Source of the DNA: Dallia pectoralis
Taxonomy: Eukaryota > Chordata > Actinopteri > Esociformes > Umbridae
NCBI GenBank assembly: GCA_029465975.1
Contig: CM055743.1
Span: 14,890,744 to 14,954,743 of the forward strand
Direction of reading: 5' to 3'
DNA: 64,000 nucleotides
Translations under genes and position numbers: made by a program
Shown: in pieces, positions 38,082 through 51,500 of the stretch
How the letters are laid out: each line of letters opens with the position of its first letter
How positions within the stretch are numbered: position 1 is the first letter of the stretch
The notes under the pieces: model-generated
What the model saw: only the letters and a program-made list of their open reading frames with translations
Databases searched by the model: none
What the model was told of the DNA's origin: nothing

Positions 38082-38190
38082 AAAAAAGACCGTTGTCAAC
38101 ATGTAGTCGATGGCATCCTATGACGTAGTGAAACTCCATTCGATTGGTTATTGGCCGCGAAATATCAACCAATCAACGAACGTCTGAGTA
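38082..38190 (-). promoter_or_regulatory. Candidate promoter and untranslated first exon of zinc-finger gene
   Basis: On the minus strand a cluster of CCAAT boxes (ATTGG/CCAAT at about 38142-38175) is followed by TACGTCAT, a CRE-like motif near 38120. An excellent 5' splice site, TTTGCA|GTAAGTATT, ends a short putative exon at 38082. It could splice to the acceptor at 34663, which lies two bases before the assigned ATG. This is inference. No transcript evidence is available from sequence alone. Confidence 0.35.
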
Positions 38191-39740
38191 TTTGTGATAA
38201 AAGCAGGAAACACGTGGCGCTGGCTGGTTATTATGTAAAGTACATGTCAGATCCGAGTTTAATTCGCAGTTTTGTAGTGTTGGTAGAATAGATATAATAA
38301 TTATTATGCCTACATGATGATTATGTATATGGTTAAAAGGGGGATGATTAATGCTTGTCTATAGGTTTCTTTTCATTGCAGCAGTAACGGGCAGACACAA
38401 TAATTAATTGCAAATGCATAAATAAAACAATAAAATAGAGATATTCAGCTATGGAAAAACGTAATTCGTTTAAAAAGGAAGCAAACATATAATATGTATT
38501 TGGTAAAGGGCATACCTGTTGAGTAATTAGTGTGAGTTATTAACATGTTCAGAGGCTTGAGATAAGTTCTAAAAAAGGTTCATGGTTAATTTTATGCAAT
38601 TAGCTTAACATGTAATATTTGTGAAAACTGTATTTCCCTTGTAAATAACACCGTTATATAATAAGTGAATACTAACACTTAATTTTACTGTCAACTTACC
38701 CATTGTGTTACATGAGATCGGCATAGAATAAATCACAAGATTGTGACAGTGATCTAGAAAAAAAATCTATAATGTGAAAAGGCCCAAATGTGGTGATTAC
38801 AATTGTGTTTGCCATTTTATAATAACAAAGCTTGCATTGATCAAGCTAAGCAGCGTTCCAAGAAAGTACCAATTTCTGGTCCTACAAACTCCCAGCTGTC
38901 ATGCTTGTATGTTTATCGTCAATGTCTTGTTGTATAGTGAAGCGTTGAGTTTTGAGGAATAGTCTGGTAGTTTTCACTTCACAGTTCAGTCTGATTCTCC
39001 GCTGTCAACAGTTAAATGATTAATGGTGTGGGCCTGTTTCACTGGCTGCCATACATGTTCCTGCCATAACACTCCTTTACCATGCATCATATATAATGTG
39101 AAATAAATCGGTATACCGAAAACTTTCCCCGAAACTTTTTCCTTTGGCATCACTTCGGTAGGGAACATGTTAGTCTATGTCTTATCTGTCCACAATACTT
39201 TTTCTTTCCAGAACTCTGTACTCAGTCAGGTACTGCTTCAACCCAGGAAAAAACACAAACTAAAACATTAACACACAAAGTGTCTGCATGAAGAGAGACC
39301 TCGAGGTAGGACAGCGCCCGTCAACATGCTGTAAACAGAGAAATACTGAATGAGAGGAATGTGTTAAACAGCAGAATTACAGAGCGTGGCCACATGTAAG
39401 TCCTATGTGAAGGGTTGTGATTGACAGACGCCCACCTCCTGTTCGTGACCCGTCAGGCAGTTGTTTGCTACTGATATTGTGACCTTTCGGTCAGCCACTG
39501 TGCTCGTCCTTGTCCGCAATAGTTGACATCAAACGTGCTTTACTTAATAGTGTTCTAATGTTTATGTTGGTATATATCTGGTAAGCCTGATTTTTTATTT
39601 ATTGGATATGTTTGGTTTTAAGTGGGGAGGTCAGGAAAAGTTTTCACAAATGTAGTTCCTGCCGAATACTTCTGAAATGTTTGCCATGTTCCCAACTCGT
39701 TTCACCGTCTGAAAGCAACACTGACTCACAGCAGTTTCAT
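38191..39740. other. Intergenic between gsk3a and zinc-finger gene
   Basis: AT-rich unique sequence between the presumed zinc-finger promoter and the presumed end of the gsk3a transcript. No exon is visible. Confidence 0.45.
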
Positions 39741-39743
39741 CAC

Positions 39744-39749
39744 TTTATT
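39744..39749 (-). promoter_or_regulatory. Candidate distal polyadenylation signal of gsk3a
   Basis: AATAAA on minus (TTTATT on plus) about 2.75 kb past the gsk3a stop. The 39.75-42.5 kb stretch contains no exon and would be a long 3' UTR. An ATTAAA near 41843 is a possible proximal signal. Only the hexamers support this. Confidence 0.35.
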
Positions 39750-42504
39750 AAACGAGCTCATTTGATACAGACACAGTTGGGTTCTCTCCCCCCTTAACTC
39801 TCCATCAACCCCAGAAGACAACCTCCTGTCAGGATGATGCAATGCAAACCGTAATGGAACGGAAAATGACAGCTAAAACGTACCGTACCACACAGAACGG
39901 TACCCTCACGCGGATCTCTGAACGCACGGTGACACTCAAATCAGGGTACTTAAATGAAGAGAGAAAAAAACATAGTAGTACAACATCTTTGAGACTATGT
40001 TAACGGAACCAGCGGTTATGCCGCGACATAAAGACACTCGCACATGCAAGCGCGCACACAAAGTGAATGGGTTGATGACTGGCCTGTAACGCAGTCGCTG
40101 CATTTTGTCCATGAATGCAATTTTGATATTGTCCATGACGGGCTTACGCGGTGCCGGGGGAGGATGGCAGGCAGCACCAAGCAACCCTGTATCGCCCATC
40201 ATGGCCCTCGCATTTCTCCTTCACATTACATCAGGTAAAAATGGCTTTGCGGCACCACTGGATCTAAAACTGTATGTCAATATCACACAAACACACATGT
40301 GACTGAATGCTTATCTGGCCCGCATGTGCACACACACACCCTGTCAAAGGTCTGCATACATGTTATTAAACAGTAAAACAAGATGCCCGAGAAAATGGAG
40401 TTGGACTTGTTCCAGTTTTGTCAAATGTCCAACTAACAAACATTCACTGTAATAATAAAATACCATGTTGTGGGTGCCAAGTACAGTACAAATACTCAGA
40501 AACATCCGACAGATTAGCCACATAACAGTCAGAAGGCCTAACCTCTGAGTACATGAGTACACCAGTGAGGACTAGAAAGCGTCAAGATAAAGTACAGTAC
40601 GGTGATGGGGGCATCCAGTGAGAGAGAGACGGAGAGAAAGAAACATCAAATAGGGAGGAAAGTGGCATTTTTTTGTTGTATTTACATCTTGAATTGGAAC
40701 ATTGAAACAACATTTCATATTTACACACTCGAACGGAAATGAGACTTGTCGGTCACGGGTGCCTGGCTTCAACAAGTAACAGAAACACAATTTTAAAAAA
40801 AAGTAAAATAAGTGAGTATTTACAGATGTGCAATAAGACCAGAGGGGTCAGGGGATAGGGTGGGAGAACAGAAGGAACCCAAACTGGCATGCTCAACTTC
40901 CTGCAGGTCAGTTTGGATTTCTGTCCCGACCTGGAAGCAGATGGCTTCAGGGATGCAAGGACAAAAAAAAAAACTCTTCTTTAAATCAATATCAGAAAAT
41001 ATGCAAGTTGTTCATACGCGGGGGTGGCAGAGATGGCACAATGTCATTAAACACTTGCACTAGAAAGCGTTCAAGTGGTCAGCATTGAGAACTGATCTAA
41101 ACCTACAACACTGGCTTTTTAAATTGTGCAGATTGTATTGAAGAGTACGAGCGTACGCATGAACAACACACATGATCCACACACACACACACCGAACAGT
41201 CCTGTTCTATTCATCACCAATTCCCAGGCTCTCCCACAAGCACCCGAAACACAAAACCGCCGGACAACATTGGACTCTGCATCTATCGTAACACACCGGC
41301 AGCTTTTGCCCACACACACACCACGTGAATCCAATCACCTGTGGTGGTCTCTGCTCCATTATAACTATATTCAAGATAGATGTACATGAAACCATATCTG
41401 ATCCTCATTTAGATGGAAGCAATGTGGCCACAGTTGTCCCGTCCCTCTTTAAACCACTGTGAATATTAACATGTTATAATATTAACACTTTTCTAAACAC
41501 TTGTTTTAAAAAAGACCCCCGCAGTCCACGAATCCAAAAACATTAGCCGGATTTTAAAATCAAACAGTCACCAAACGAACACCTTTATGGAATGCCATAC
41601 GGAGATGAGGGTCGGAGGCTGATCTTTGACTACCAGAGCCATCTTACCATTAAACGGGACCTCGATTCAGGTTTTTGATTGTCGTCCCATGGAATGCAAA
41701 GGAGGGTTCAGTTGGAGACTGTCAGTGGGAGTCTGGAGTAATGCTGTCATGTAGCGGACACACACACACAAAAATGACAACTATGACGCTGCATTCATAT
41801 GTTAGTATGTGTGTAAAAAAGAAAAGAAAAAAAACAGCAATCATTTAATCTTTTTTGTTTTAAATATAATTTCATAAAAAGTATAAAAACCACAGGAGTC
41901 TTTATCTCCCCATTTTGCAACCGACAAACATTTCACCCGTTTGTCAACGACGCAATAGTTTCATCTATGAAATATTTTAACGCATCTTAATAGACCTTGA
42001 AAGACAATGTCAGACAGTGTGGTGAAAGAACTCTCAAGTCTTCAGTCAAATAAATAAACATAGAATAAAAAGAAAAACCTTAAAAAAAATATATACACAG
42101 AGGACCTGCCCCGCCGACTGAACCTTAAAATGCCACCCCCGACAGCAGGAATATGAGTGTTATAAACAGGCATAAAGAAAAACAGAGACAGCTGGGTTAA
42201 AGGAAAAGCAAAAGAGGCTCGACTCGAACTGTGTTTGTACATGACAATATATCAGTGTGTGTGTAAACACACCACCCAACTCTCTGCCTGTAGTGCTAAT
42301 CAAGTTTCACCGTAATGTAACGAAGCCACCGTGTCAGTTTTGGCTACCCGCTAAAGCTATGACTGGTTTGTTCAATGTATGTACAGTACAAAAAGGTATG
42401 GTTCTAACCAATGAGGTGAATACATGAGCAGCGACAAAGAAGCAATACTGTTTCTGTGTGTGTGTGTGTGTATATAGACGGACAGGTGGTTTGCAGGGAC
42501 AGTT
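39750..42504 (-). other. Presumed 3' UTR of gsk3a
   Basis: Sequence between the gsk3a stop codon and the candidate distal polyadenylation signal. It contains a TG/TA microsatellite just past the stop (42453-42475), A-rich tracts and no coding frame of note. Confidence 0.4.
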
Positions 42505-42569
42505 TCAGGTGCTGTTGAGTGATCCAGGTACTGAGCTGTGCAGAGAGGAGCCATCTGACCCAGAGCCAT
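42505..42569 (-). CDS. gsk3a: gsk3a last coding exon
   Basis: Acceptor CAGTAG|AT completes Asp. A short Ser/Gly-rich tail ends GSLNST then TGA at 42507-42505, similar to the SNST end of GSK3 proteins. Confidence 0.88.
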
Positions 42570-45500
42570 CTACTGATGAAGGGGAAAAAAGTTTAGTTAA
42601 ATACATTAATACTGGACATTATACATTAGAATTGGCTGGACAAGAGCAAACTGTGAACATATGCAATATGTTGAGGTAAGAATGTACGTAACACGAAAAA
42701 AATAAAAAAGGTTTTCCAAATTTCAATGAAAGGACCTCCTTTAGAGTGAGTGTATGTAACAGTGACAAATGATTTGCTTCTCAGACCGGAGGCCTTTTTT
42801 GCGTCACACTGAATTCTCTGACACTACATGGCTCCAATGCATTTCTCTCAAGGTTGATCCTTGAGCCCCATCTAGAGTTCAAACTCATTTAGAATTGCCA
42901 CAAGTCAATCAGCAGTCCACGAGAGTGAGCACAGGTGTGGTCATGAATGATTGACAGCTGCCCTATGTACTGAGGTGACGCGGGGAGACGTACCAGAGGA
43001 AGCAGTCTGGGCGCGGGCGTGAAGAGGAATAAGCGTGGAGTTCAGTTGGGGCTGGATTGACAGCTCTGAAACGATAAGACAGGAACAAGAAAATAACACT
43101 CGTTTAATGCGATACACGGCAAAGGTTAGTGTCGCAAGAATTCGTTCCAGTCCTTAAGTTCAAACGCCTAATACAATGTTGTTCGGACGCATTTTCGGCC
43201 AGTTCAAAGCACTCATACTACTGAATCACAAAATATTAGATAAATGTTATTTTTTTCGGTTTGATGCGCTAAACCTCACTGACATTTCATTCACGTTTAG
43301 GAATATTTTTATGGACGTCTGGGCATTATTAGCATATCCGCAACATTGAAATATTCATGTCTGGTAATTAAACGGTTCCAGCAAACTTTAGTCATTAAGC
43401 CTGTCATTAACCCCCTCTGACATTCCCAGTGCAGAATTCAGTCTTCTAATTGTGTGATTGTGGATGCTCGCTGATAACGTACATTAACATTGGGCACCAT
43501 TGCCTCCCCTCTAAACAACATTACCATACAAGTTGTTTGGCTGGCGTCTGATGACGTGTGACTGAAGGCCTGCTGCTTCCTAAAACTCTAGCACACACAT
43601 TTAAATGCGCCCACCGGAGAATCCAGGCTCAAGGACAGAAACTAAAAGCCCACTGCATCCCTCGTTCTAATTTATACCTTCAGAACAGGTTTTCAACGGT
43701 GTGATCCAAAAGATCTGGAACAATACAAAATCCATGGAGTTGAAAATGTATCACCCTAGTTACCTACAGCACAGAGGTATGATGATGTAATATGATGATG
43801 TAACATCAATGAACAAACATGCCACAAACAGCATTGTTCCAATGTTTGGGGTCATTAGAAACATCCTTGTTTTCAATTAAAACATACACGAACAGAGTTT
43901 TAAAAAATATAGCAAATGAATCAGAGCTCTATGCTTCGACAGAGCAAGAAATAATGATTCTAATCGAAATACAAATTGTGTTCTTTAAAATTGACATTGG
44001 TCAAAACATCTTTGGATTAGCAAACACAATGTGCCATAGGAACACAGGAGTGATGGTTGCTGATACTGGGCCTCTGAACGCCTATGTGGATGTTCCATAC
44101 AGACCAATGTTATGCAGAGCTGGTCATACGATTGACTGGTGCACCGTTACACCAAATAAAGTAAACTCTGTATCTACATCAAAGTGATTGTTTGAATCTG
44201 TGGCTTCTCATGAATCTTCTTGTTTAAGTGCAGAGGTAAAATAAATGGCATTTTCTTGGCAGGGCCCAGGTAATGTGAAGCAGACTCCATTTCCTAATTA
44301 TTTAATTAATGTACTCACTGGGATATCCAAACACTAGTATATTATTTTGTGGCCTTTTTTTGCATGCATGCATTAATATATATGTACCCCTAACTACAAT
44401 TTAATCCAGAGAGAACTTTTGCCAAGCACTGTATATCAACATTTTAACTTTTTATAGTAGGAACCAACATTGTGGGCACGGAATATATAACTGGGTTCAC
44501 AAAACACGGTTGGGGTCAGCTCAATTCACAAGTCAAGGTTTTATTAAGTCCCTGAATGCAAGTCATATTTTGGAATTTCCAAAATTCGTGAATTTATTTT
44601 TGAATCTGTTGTATTTTCTACTGTAAGTGGACTGCACACCTTCCACAGGTCAGGATTCAAGAGGCTACTGACCGGTGGTGCTGAAGTTGAAAAGAAGAGG
44701 CAGTTCTCGGCCGCTGGGCAGCCGGGCGTTGGGCTGGCGTAGCTCGTCGAAAAACGCGTGGGCGCAGGCCTCCAAGGGGGAGAAGCGTGTGACAGGGGTG
44801 TACTCCAAAAGGCGTGAGCATAGGGCTATGGCCTCCGGAGGGGTACGAGGTTTGAACACCTAAGCAAGGAGGCACAAATGTTTAGTTGAAGCGACAGACA
44901 TTATTTTGCAACAAACAAAATGAAAGACTGCGTTTTCGCAGGCGGTTATGTTTTTTTAATTCCACTACTCACAATTAAATTACATAAAATAAAAAATATA
45001 ATATTTTTTACCTTTGTCCAGGGGTGAGCTTTAATTTGGGGGAATTTAAACTCTGTATAGTTGGGGTTCATTTCCCTTATCTGTTCCCGTGTCGGAGTTC
45101 CCAAAACCTTAACAGACAAATTGACAGTCAGCATTTTTAAAAGAAAACAATTGCCGTTTTTTTCCTTTCATGTACATCACGCAGACAAATTGTCCCATAC
45201 GGAATACAGAACAACGCTACTGACCTTGATAATCTCCACTAGCTGGTCCACTCCGCTGTCCCCAGGAAAGATGGGCTGTCCCAGCAGCAGTTCGGCCAGA
45301 ACGCAGCCCGCTGACCATATGTCGATGTTGGCTGTGTAGTCCGTAGCGCCGAAGATGAGTTCCGGGGCGCGGTAGTACCGCGAGCAGATGTAGGACACGT
45401 TAGGCTCTCCACGAATCAGCTGCTTAGCACTGCAAGTCAACGTAAACATTTCATTATTTATTTTTATTAAACATGTATTTAACCAGCGAGGCAAATTGAG

Positions 45501-48500
45501 GACAATTTCTCATTTGCAACGGTGACCTGGGGAGAAGCTGGGGATTGAACCCAGGACGTCATATAGAGAAAGCATGCACTCTACCCCTGAGATACCAACA
45601 CCTCCAAAGCCGACAAGCAACAGTTAGATTGTTTAAAGAAATACATTAATCTACACAACAACTAATGTTTTGAAAAAAATTATCGGGAGAAATACCGGCC
45701 ACATTGTGAGAAACTCTTCCTATGCACAAAGACTAGTTGTCAACATGCACTATTGGAATGCTACAAGAAGAAATGTTCAGTACTGTGAAAAGACAAATAC
45801 GACGGAAGATTTAGCAAAAAGACAATGTGAAAATTTAGATTCAGCATTTACTTGTGCTAACCAGAGATTGCTAATTGAAAACACCTCCAGTTCTCAATCT
45901 AACTATAATAAAAAAAGAGATAACCTGACAATGACGACCGTTTACAGTGACATGTATTTATGGACACTGCAGAGGTGGTGAGCATTTTAGAACATGATTT
46001 CAGAGAAACCTCATCAGGTGAGATTATGGATTTTTTTTCCCCACTGGCTACTAGTAAACCGTTTGGCATTTGATGGACGCTGTAAGGTAGGGGACTTAAA
46101 AACAATAAATGACGAGGGCTCACATCTTTCATGTAAAATCAAACTTTTGGCTAACAGAAATGCTATCTATACAATACATTTGAAGGGCATATCTTATATA
46201 GAACGCAGCGCTAGGTCCGCACAGTTCAGCAACGAACAAAAACGGTAGCACTGTGGTCAAAATGCAAGAAAAAGGAATGACATAACGTTTGCCATGCATA
46301 CAACAATTGGACAGTAGTCAGTCAGCATCAGCAAAGCAACTTGTTCAAATCTCTGAGCTGACAGTGGAAAATCTATTGGCGTCTCCATAGGCAGGCGGGA
46401 TGGCTAACCCCAATTAGCAAGCTGCTCTGGATAAGCGTCTCCATATGAAATTGCAACTGGCTCAGCGTTGCACGAAACCATTCTACAGGGCATGGATGCA
46501 TTTCACACCGGCTGGCTGAGCCTATTAAAACACGCTCAGGAAAGACACACGACCCGCAGGTTCACTTGATCATTAGGAACAAATGAGTCATGGCAGACGA
46601 ATTGCATGCGAACACAGTTTACCTCCCGAAGTCGCAGAGCTTCAGGATTGCCGTTTCAGGGTCCACGAGTAAGTTCTGGGGTTTGATGTCTCGGTGGCAG
46701 ACACCCTGGGAATGGATATAGGCCAGACTGCGAAAAAGCTGGTACATGTAAACCTTGGGAGAAACAAAATGGCAGACAGGCCAATTAGAACCATGTACTA
46801 AGATTTAGGTCACTGTGACAATAGGTAAAGATCAAATGTCGTACAGTCGTTAATAGTTCTGTTTTAACAACTTAGCGGTTAGGCAAGTGCAACTGGGACA
46901 GCAAAGTGATTTACCTTGACGTAAATAATAGGGATGATGCTTTTGGCCTTGTTGAAATGCCGGGCTACCCTGTACACGGTCTCTGGGACAAAGTCAAGTA
47001 CCAGGTTGAGATACACCTCATCCTTCTGTGCAACAGGGAGAACAGAAAATCACTAAATGACAAAATATTTTTCTGAGTCTTGATACCAAAAAGTACATTT
47101 CAACGTTTTATTTTTAACACATAGACATTTCACAATCTGAATCAACATATAACATTGTTTTTCATTCAGAACCGAATACATCTTTTGGAATCAGAAAATA
47201 AAGATTATTTAATAAGACTGAAATAAGGAGCGGTGCAGACAAAACTTGTTCAATGTTAACAAATTCGTAGAATATGAGTTATTTGAAGAAAATGGCCCAA
47301 ATCCTCTTTCATCATTTGGAAACGTTTCTTGAACATTTCTCCCGAACACCTCACGGTTTATGAAGGTTAAATAAAGGTTAAATAAAAATAAAAAGATGGC
47401 AGCCTACCTTTTCACCACTGGAGTAGAAGAAGTAGCGTAGCCTCACAATATTGCAGTGGTCCAACTTCCGCATGATCTGTAACTCTCGGTTCTGCGTAGC
47501 AGAGGAATTTATACACAAAGAAATACTTAGAAAGTGTTTCTCACGCTGTTCTGTTGGTGCATGGATTCTTGTGTTTAACTAGGGCTGAACGATTAATTGC
47601 ATTTGCGATAATATCACAATATCATAAAAATTTTGAAACCGCAAAGACTGCACAATTTCAAAAAATAGCCTCAATGGTCTTTGTTGAATAATACAGAAGA
47701 TGAAGTGCATCAAAAAAGTATTGCATATCAAATCCGAATCGCAACATGGCCAAAATTGTTGAGCCCAATGCTTAAAAATGTGCATCTAGACAAACTAGAT
47801 GGTTCTGTAGCACAAACAAACTGCAATACCAACATTCCCCTAAAAAAGGCATGTTTTGATCCACAAAACCAATAAGCACTAGCCTACATTCAGGGATGTA
47901 AGGATAACCAATGGGATAACGTCATGACGTCATAGGATGACTGAGGACACTAGAGTGTTGTCACAATACAGAACTGTGTATGGCAACAAACCCCCGAAGA
48001 AGAAGTGTATCCGCTGAAAATCAAATGTGCACAACGGCCTGGAAAAGAAGCAGCTGCTTCCAAGAGAAACATCCGGCGTACCTTGAACCTCTTGTCCTGC
48101 AGCACCTTCTTGATGGCAACCATTTCCTGGCTGTCGATGAGGCGTGCCTGGTACACCACACCGAAGGAGCCATTGCCGATCACCTTGATGTCCGTGTAGG
48201 ACACCTCTTGGGGACGGTCGGGACCCTGACCGGGGGTGGCCACCACCGTCGTCACCTTCCCACTGTCCCCTAGGAAAAAAAGACATAAGCATGGAATCAA
48301 GTCCTGTAACTCCGGGACAAAATACCTGGATTCTATTGGCTAACGGAAACAGACCAAAAACAAAAGGGTGGCTAAAGGGTTGTAACCAATTACACATTTT
48401 GTACACAATTCTGTTGTAAAAGCACCAGCCCTTGAATAGCAGACACAATTACATATTTCAGCAGATTCATGCAAAAGTAATGCACATGTTTACTTTATAG

Positions 48501-51500
48501 GGAATTCAAATGCATGTTCTGTAGTAAAATGTCTCCTCAGTAGACAGTCTCACATTGTGTTCTGTATGACGCAATCTAATCTTGGAGTTGTACCTTCATA
48601 AACATTGACAATGTATATACAGTTTATATTGTATAAAAATATGAAGTGGTGGACATTTTGACTGGGCTTTTGACTTGACGTCAACAATTATAATCATATT
48701 TTATCTCAGTACTGCATACTGAGTTCGGCACCAACATAAACCCAGAGCAGGTGTCAATAGTCAAATGCAACATGTTACCATACAAACAATTACTTCCAAT
48801 TGAGAGACAGAGTCCACCATTTCAACCAACATATGGGTTTGAGCGTGAAGTTATTCATAGATTTATAGGCTTACCCTCCTGTATCTAAAACGACACCGTC
48901 TTGCCTAGTGATCGCGAAGAGCTTATAGCTCTATAAATCTGACAATAAAACTTAATGTTGCCGTTTTCATGGCACATTGAAACCGCTTGTGGTGAATATC
49001 CTCTTTAAGCGGCAATGATGGTAACCAAATAGTTGTGAAGTGTTTTAAACACATGTCAGGGTCCAATATTAGAAGCAGACGCATGTGGCTAGTGGATAGT
49101 GGAGAATTACAGTTCAGCTCACCTGCTCCAACCGAGTCTACCACCCAAAGCTACACAGAAATGGTTGTGCAATTTATACTTGAGCTGTGATTGGGCCGTC
49201 GTTCAAGCACATCAACATTCCCGTTGAGTCACAATTTTAAGCAGCGCGTTACTCAATTTGATTTGTACACTCGAACTACAGCCAGTCTCTTAATTTCATC
49301 CCTGAATGAAGGTGATACCGAGTAGGAACTAAAAGGAGGGTGGGCTGGATAACAAATTGCTAAACACTCTGATTGGTCTGCAATGATGTCAATCTATGCA
49401 TTTTTGCTTCGACTGTGGCCATTGACATTTTTTAATTTTAAGTAATGTAGCTAAGTTTGGACAAAGGTTTACTTTAACATATTACACCCCATACTCTAAC
49501 ATATTTTACCCCATACTCTAACATATCATACCCCATACCCTAACATATCATACCCCATACCCTAACATATCATACCCCATACCCTAACATATCATACCCC
49601 ATACTCTAACATATCAGACCCCATACCCTAACATATCATACCCCATACCCTAACATATCATACCCCATACCCTAACATATCATACCCCATACCCTAACAT
49701 ATCATACCACATACCCTAACATATCATACCCCATACCCCAACATATCATACCCCATACCCTAACATATCAAACCCCATACCCTAACATATCATACCCCAT
49801 ACCCTAACATATTATACCCCATACCCTGACATTTCATACCCTAACATTTTACTCGAAAACTGACAATTACTCAAACAACTCCAAGGCATTTAAGGACGAC
49901 ACAATGATCCCATGTTTTGCACATAATCTGCGCACACGCACAGTCAAGGACACTACAAATCCTGTACGGTAAAAGCTGAAAATCCCAGCCAGCTCTATAG
50001 AGTACAAACTTCAATAAAATGTCTGAATTTTTTTGTTGCTGAGACTGTTGGCCTTGACAGGATTTCGGTCACATGATTACAGGCCTTTGCAGAGCTTAAA
50101 CAGGCAGCAGACACAGTAAATCATCTAGACTCTTCACAAAAGGATTTATTACGTGTTTCTCTATATAGTATAACTGTGTATAACTGAACACAGCAAAATG
50201 CACGCTTTATTAAAAGACTCAATAACACTGTTGAGGTCCCTTATTGTGCTCTTTTGAACACCATCGCACCTCAAGGAACACAGTCCTTGCCATTGTCCAA
50301 TATTCTACCTGCAGTTCAGGAACATACACTGCGACCATTTAACCCGCTTATGCTAAAAACAAATGTGCGCAAACGTCAAAATTAAAAGAAGCACACAACT
50401 GCAAACGAGCGCATACTGACATGGTTGTACCATTTAGGCGTTTGTGTTACATTGATGTCAACACCCAGCCTAAACCTGACAAAGAACGCATCAATGAGTA
50501 TTGTGAGTAATGTGCAACAATATTTAGTATTAGGTCTATACTAGCCTTCTGAATAATATTCTATTCATACGTTTTAATTATGTTATTAGTTATATATATC
50601 CAAATATATAAGTGTTTGGGGAGACTACAATTGTGACAGCTTGTAGAGTCCAGTCTATGAAAACACTGTCAACCATTTTTTCAGTACATTTTCTTTTTAT
50701 GCCCCAATATGTGAGTGAGTGCGCTCCAACATTAACTTAGAACATGTGCTCCTCATTTAAAAAGATATGCCAGGTCTGCTATAGATCCATACTACATGTG
50801 AGGTTCAAGGCTCAACAGCTGGGTTGAACTGGAGACCTTTGCACATTGCACTGACCTTAACCCAGCGCCACCTCGACTTGTATCACAGAGTTTGACAGCC
50901 TCAAACAAATTCGCGAGCACATGGGTTCCCAATTTGGGTGAGACATGGCCAGGATGCTCTTGCAGAATGACCTACATATTTGAATGTGAAGGTGGGACCT
51001 ACGTACCTTGGGTAGCATGGTCATTGGAGCATCATGACTTATAGGTTTGTACTCAGTGTGCAGCATAAGCAACAGTGTTTTTAAAGAAACTAATGGCTAT
51101 TGAGTTGTTGTTGTTTAGATACAACAGCAGATAATAATCCAAGTGTGTCCACCTGCATGCCGGTGTAGATAAGAGTCTACATAATTACTTGACTGTACAA
51201 AAAAAAACTTGAATGGCCAGATGGACCATCTTGGTGTATTGAGCTATCCCATTCCATGTCCATGTAAACCAAAAGTGGTTTTGTTGTGTTAGCAAGGATT
51301 GTAATGGCTGCATGGTTCTTCACTTTCATCAAGTTCCGATATACATGTTAAAGGCAATGTATAGTGATATTTTTTGATGCTGGTTTCATATACAGCAGGT
51401 AACTACACTGGTATATCACTTAACTTTGTGTAACAGACGCCTTTGACCATACAGGACCATGGCGTAGTAAAGACTATGTTATGTTAAAACCGAGTGTGCA

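Noticed and set aside
45660..45985. 103-codon plus frame in gsk3a intron 5
   Set aside because: No family motif, on the strand opposite to gsk3a and inside an intron. It may be part of an unrecognised transposon but cannot be supported.
47930..48448. 172-codon minus frame overlapping gsk3a exon 2
   Set aside because: It is in a different frame from the kinase exon. The kinase frame with matched splice phases explains the region.
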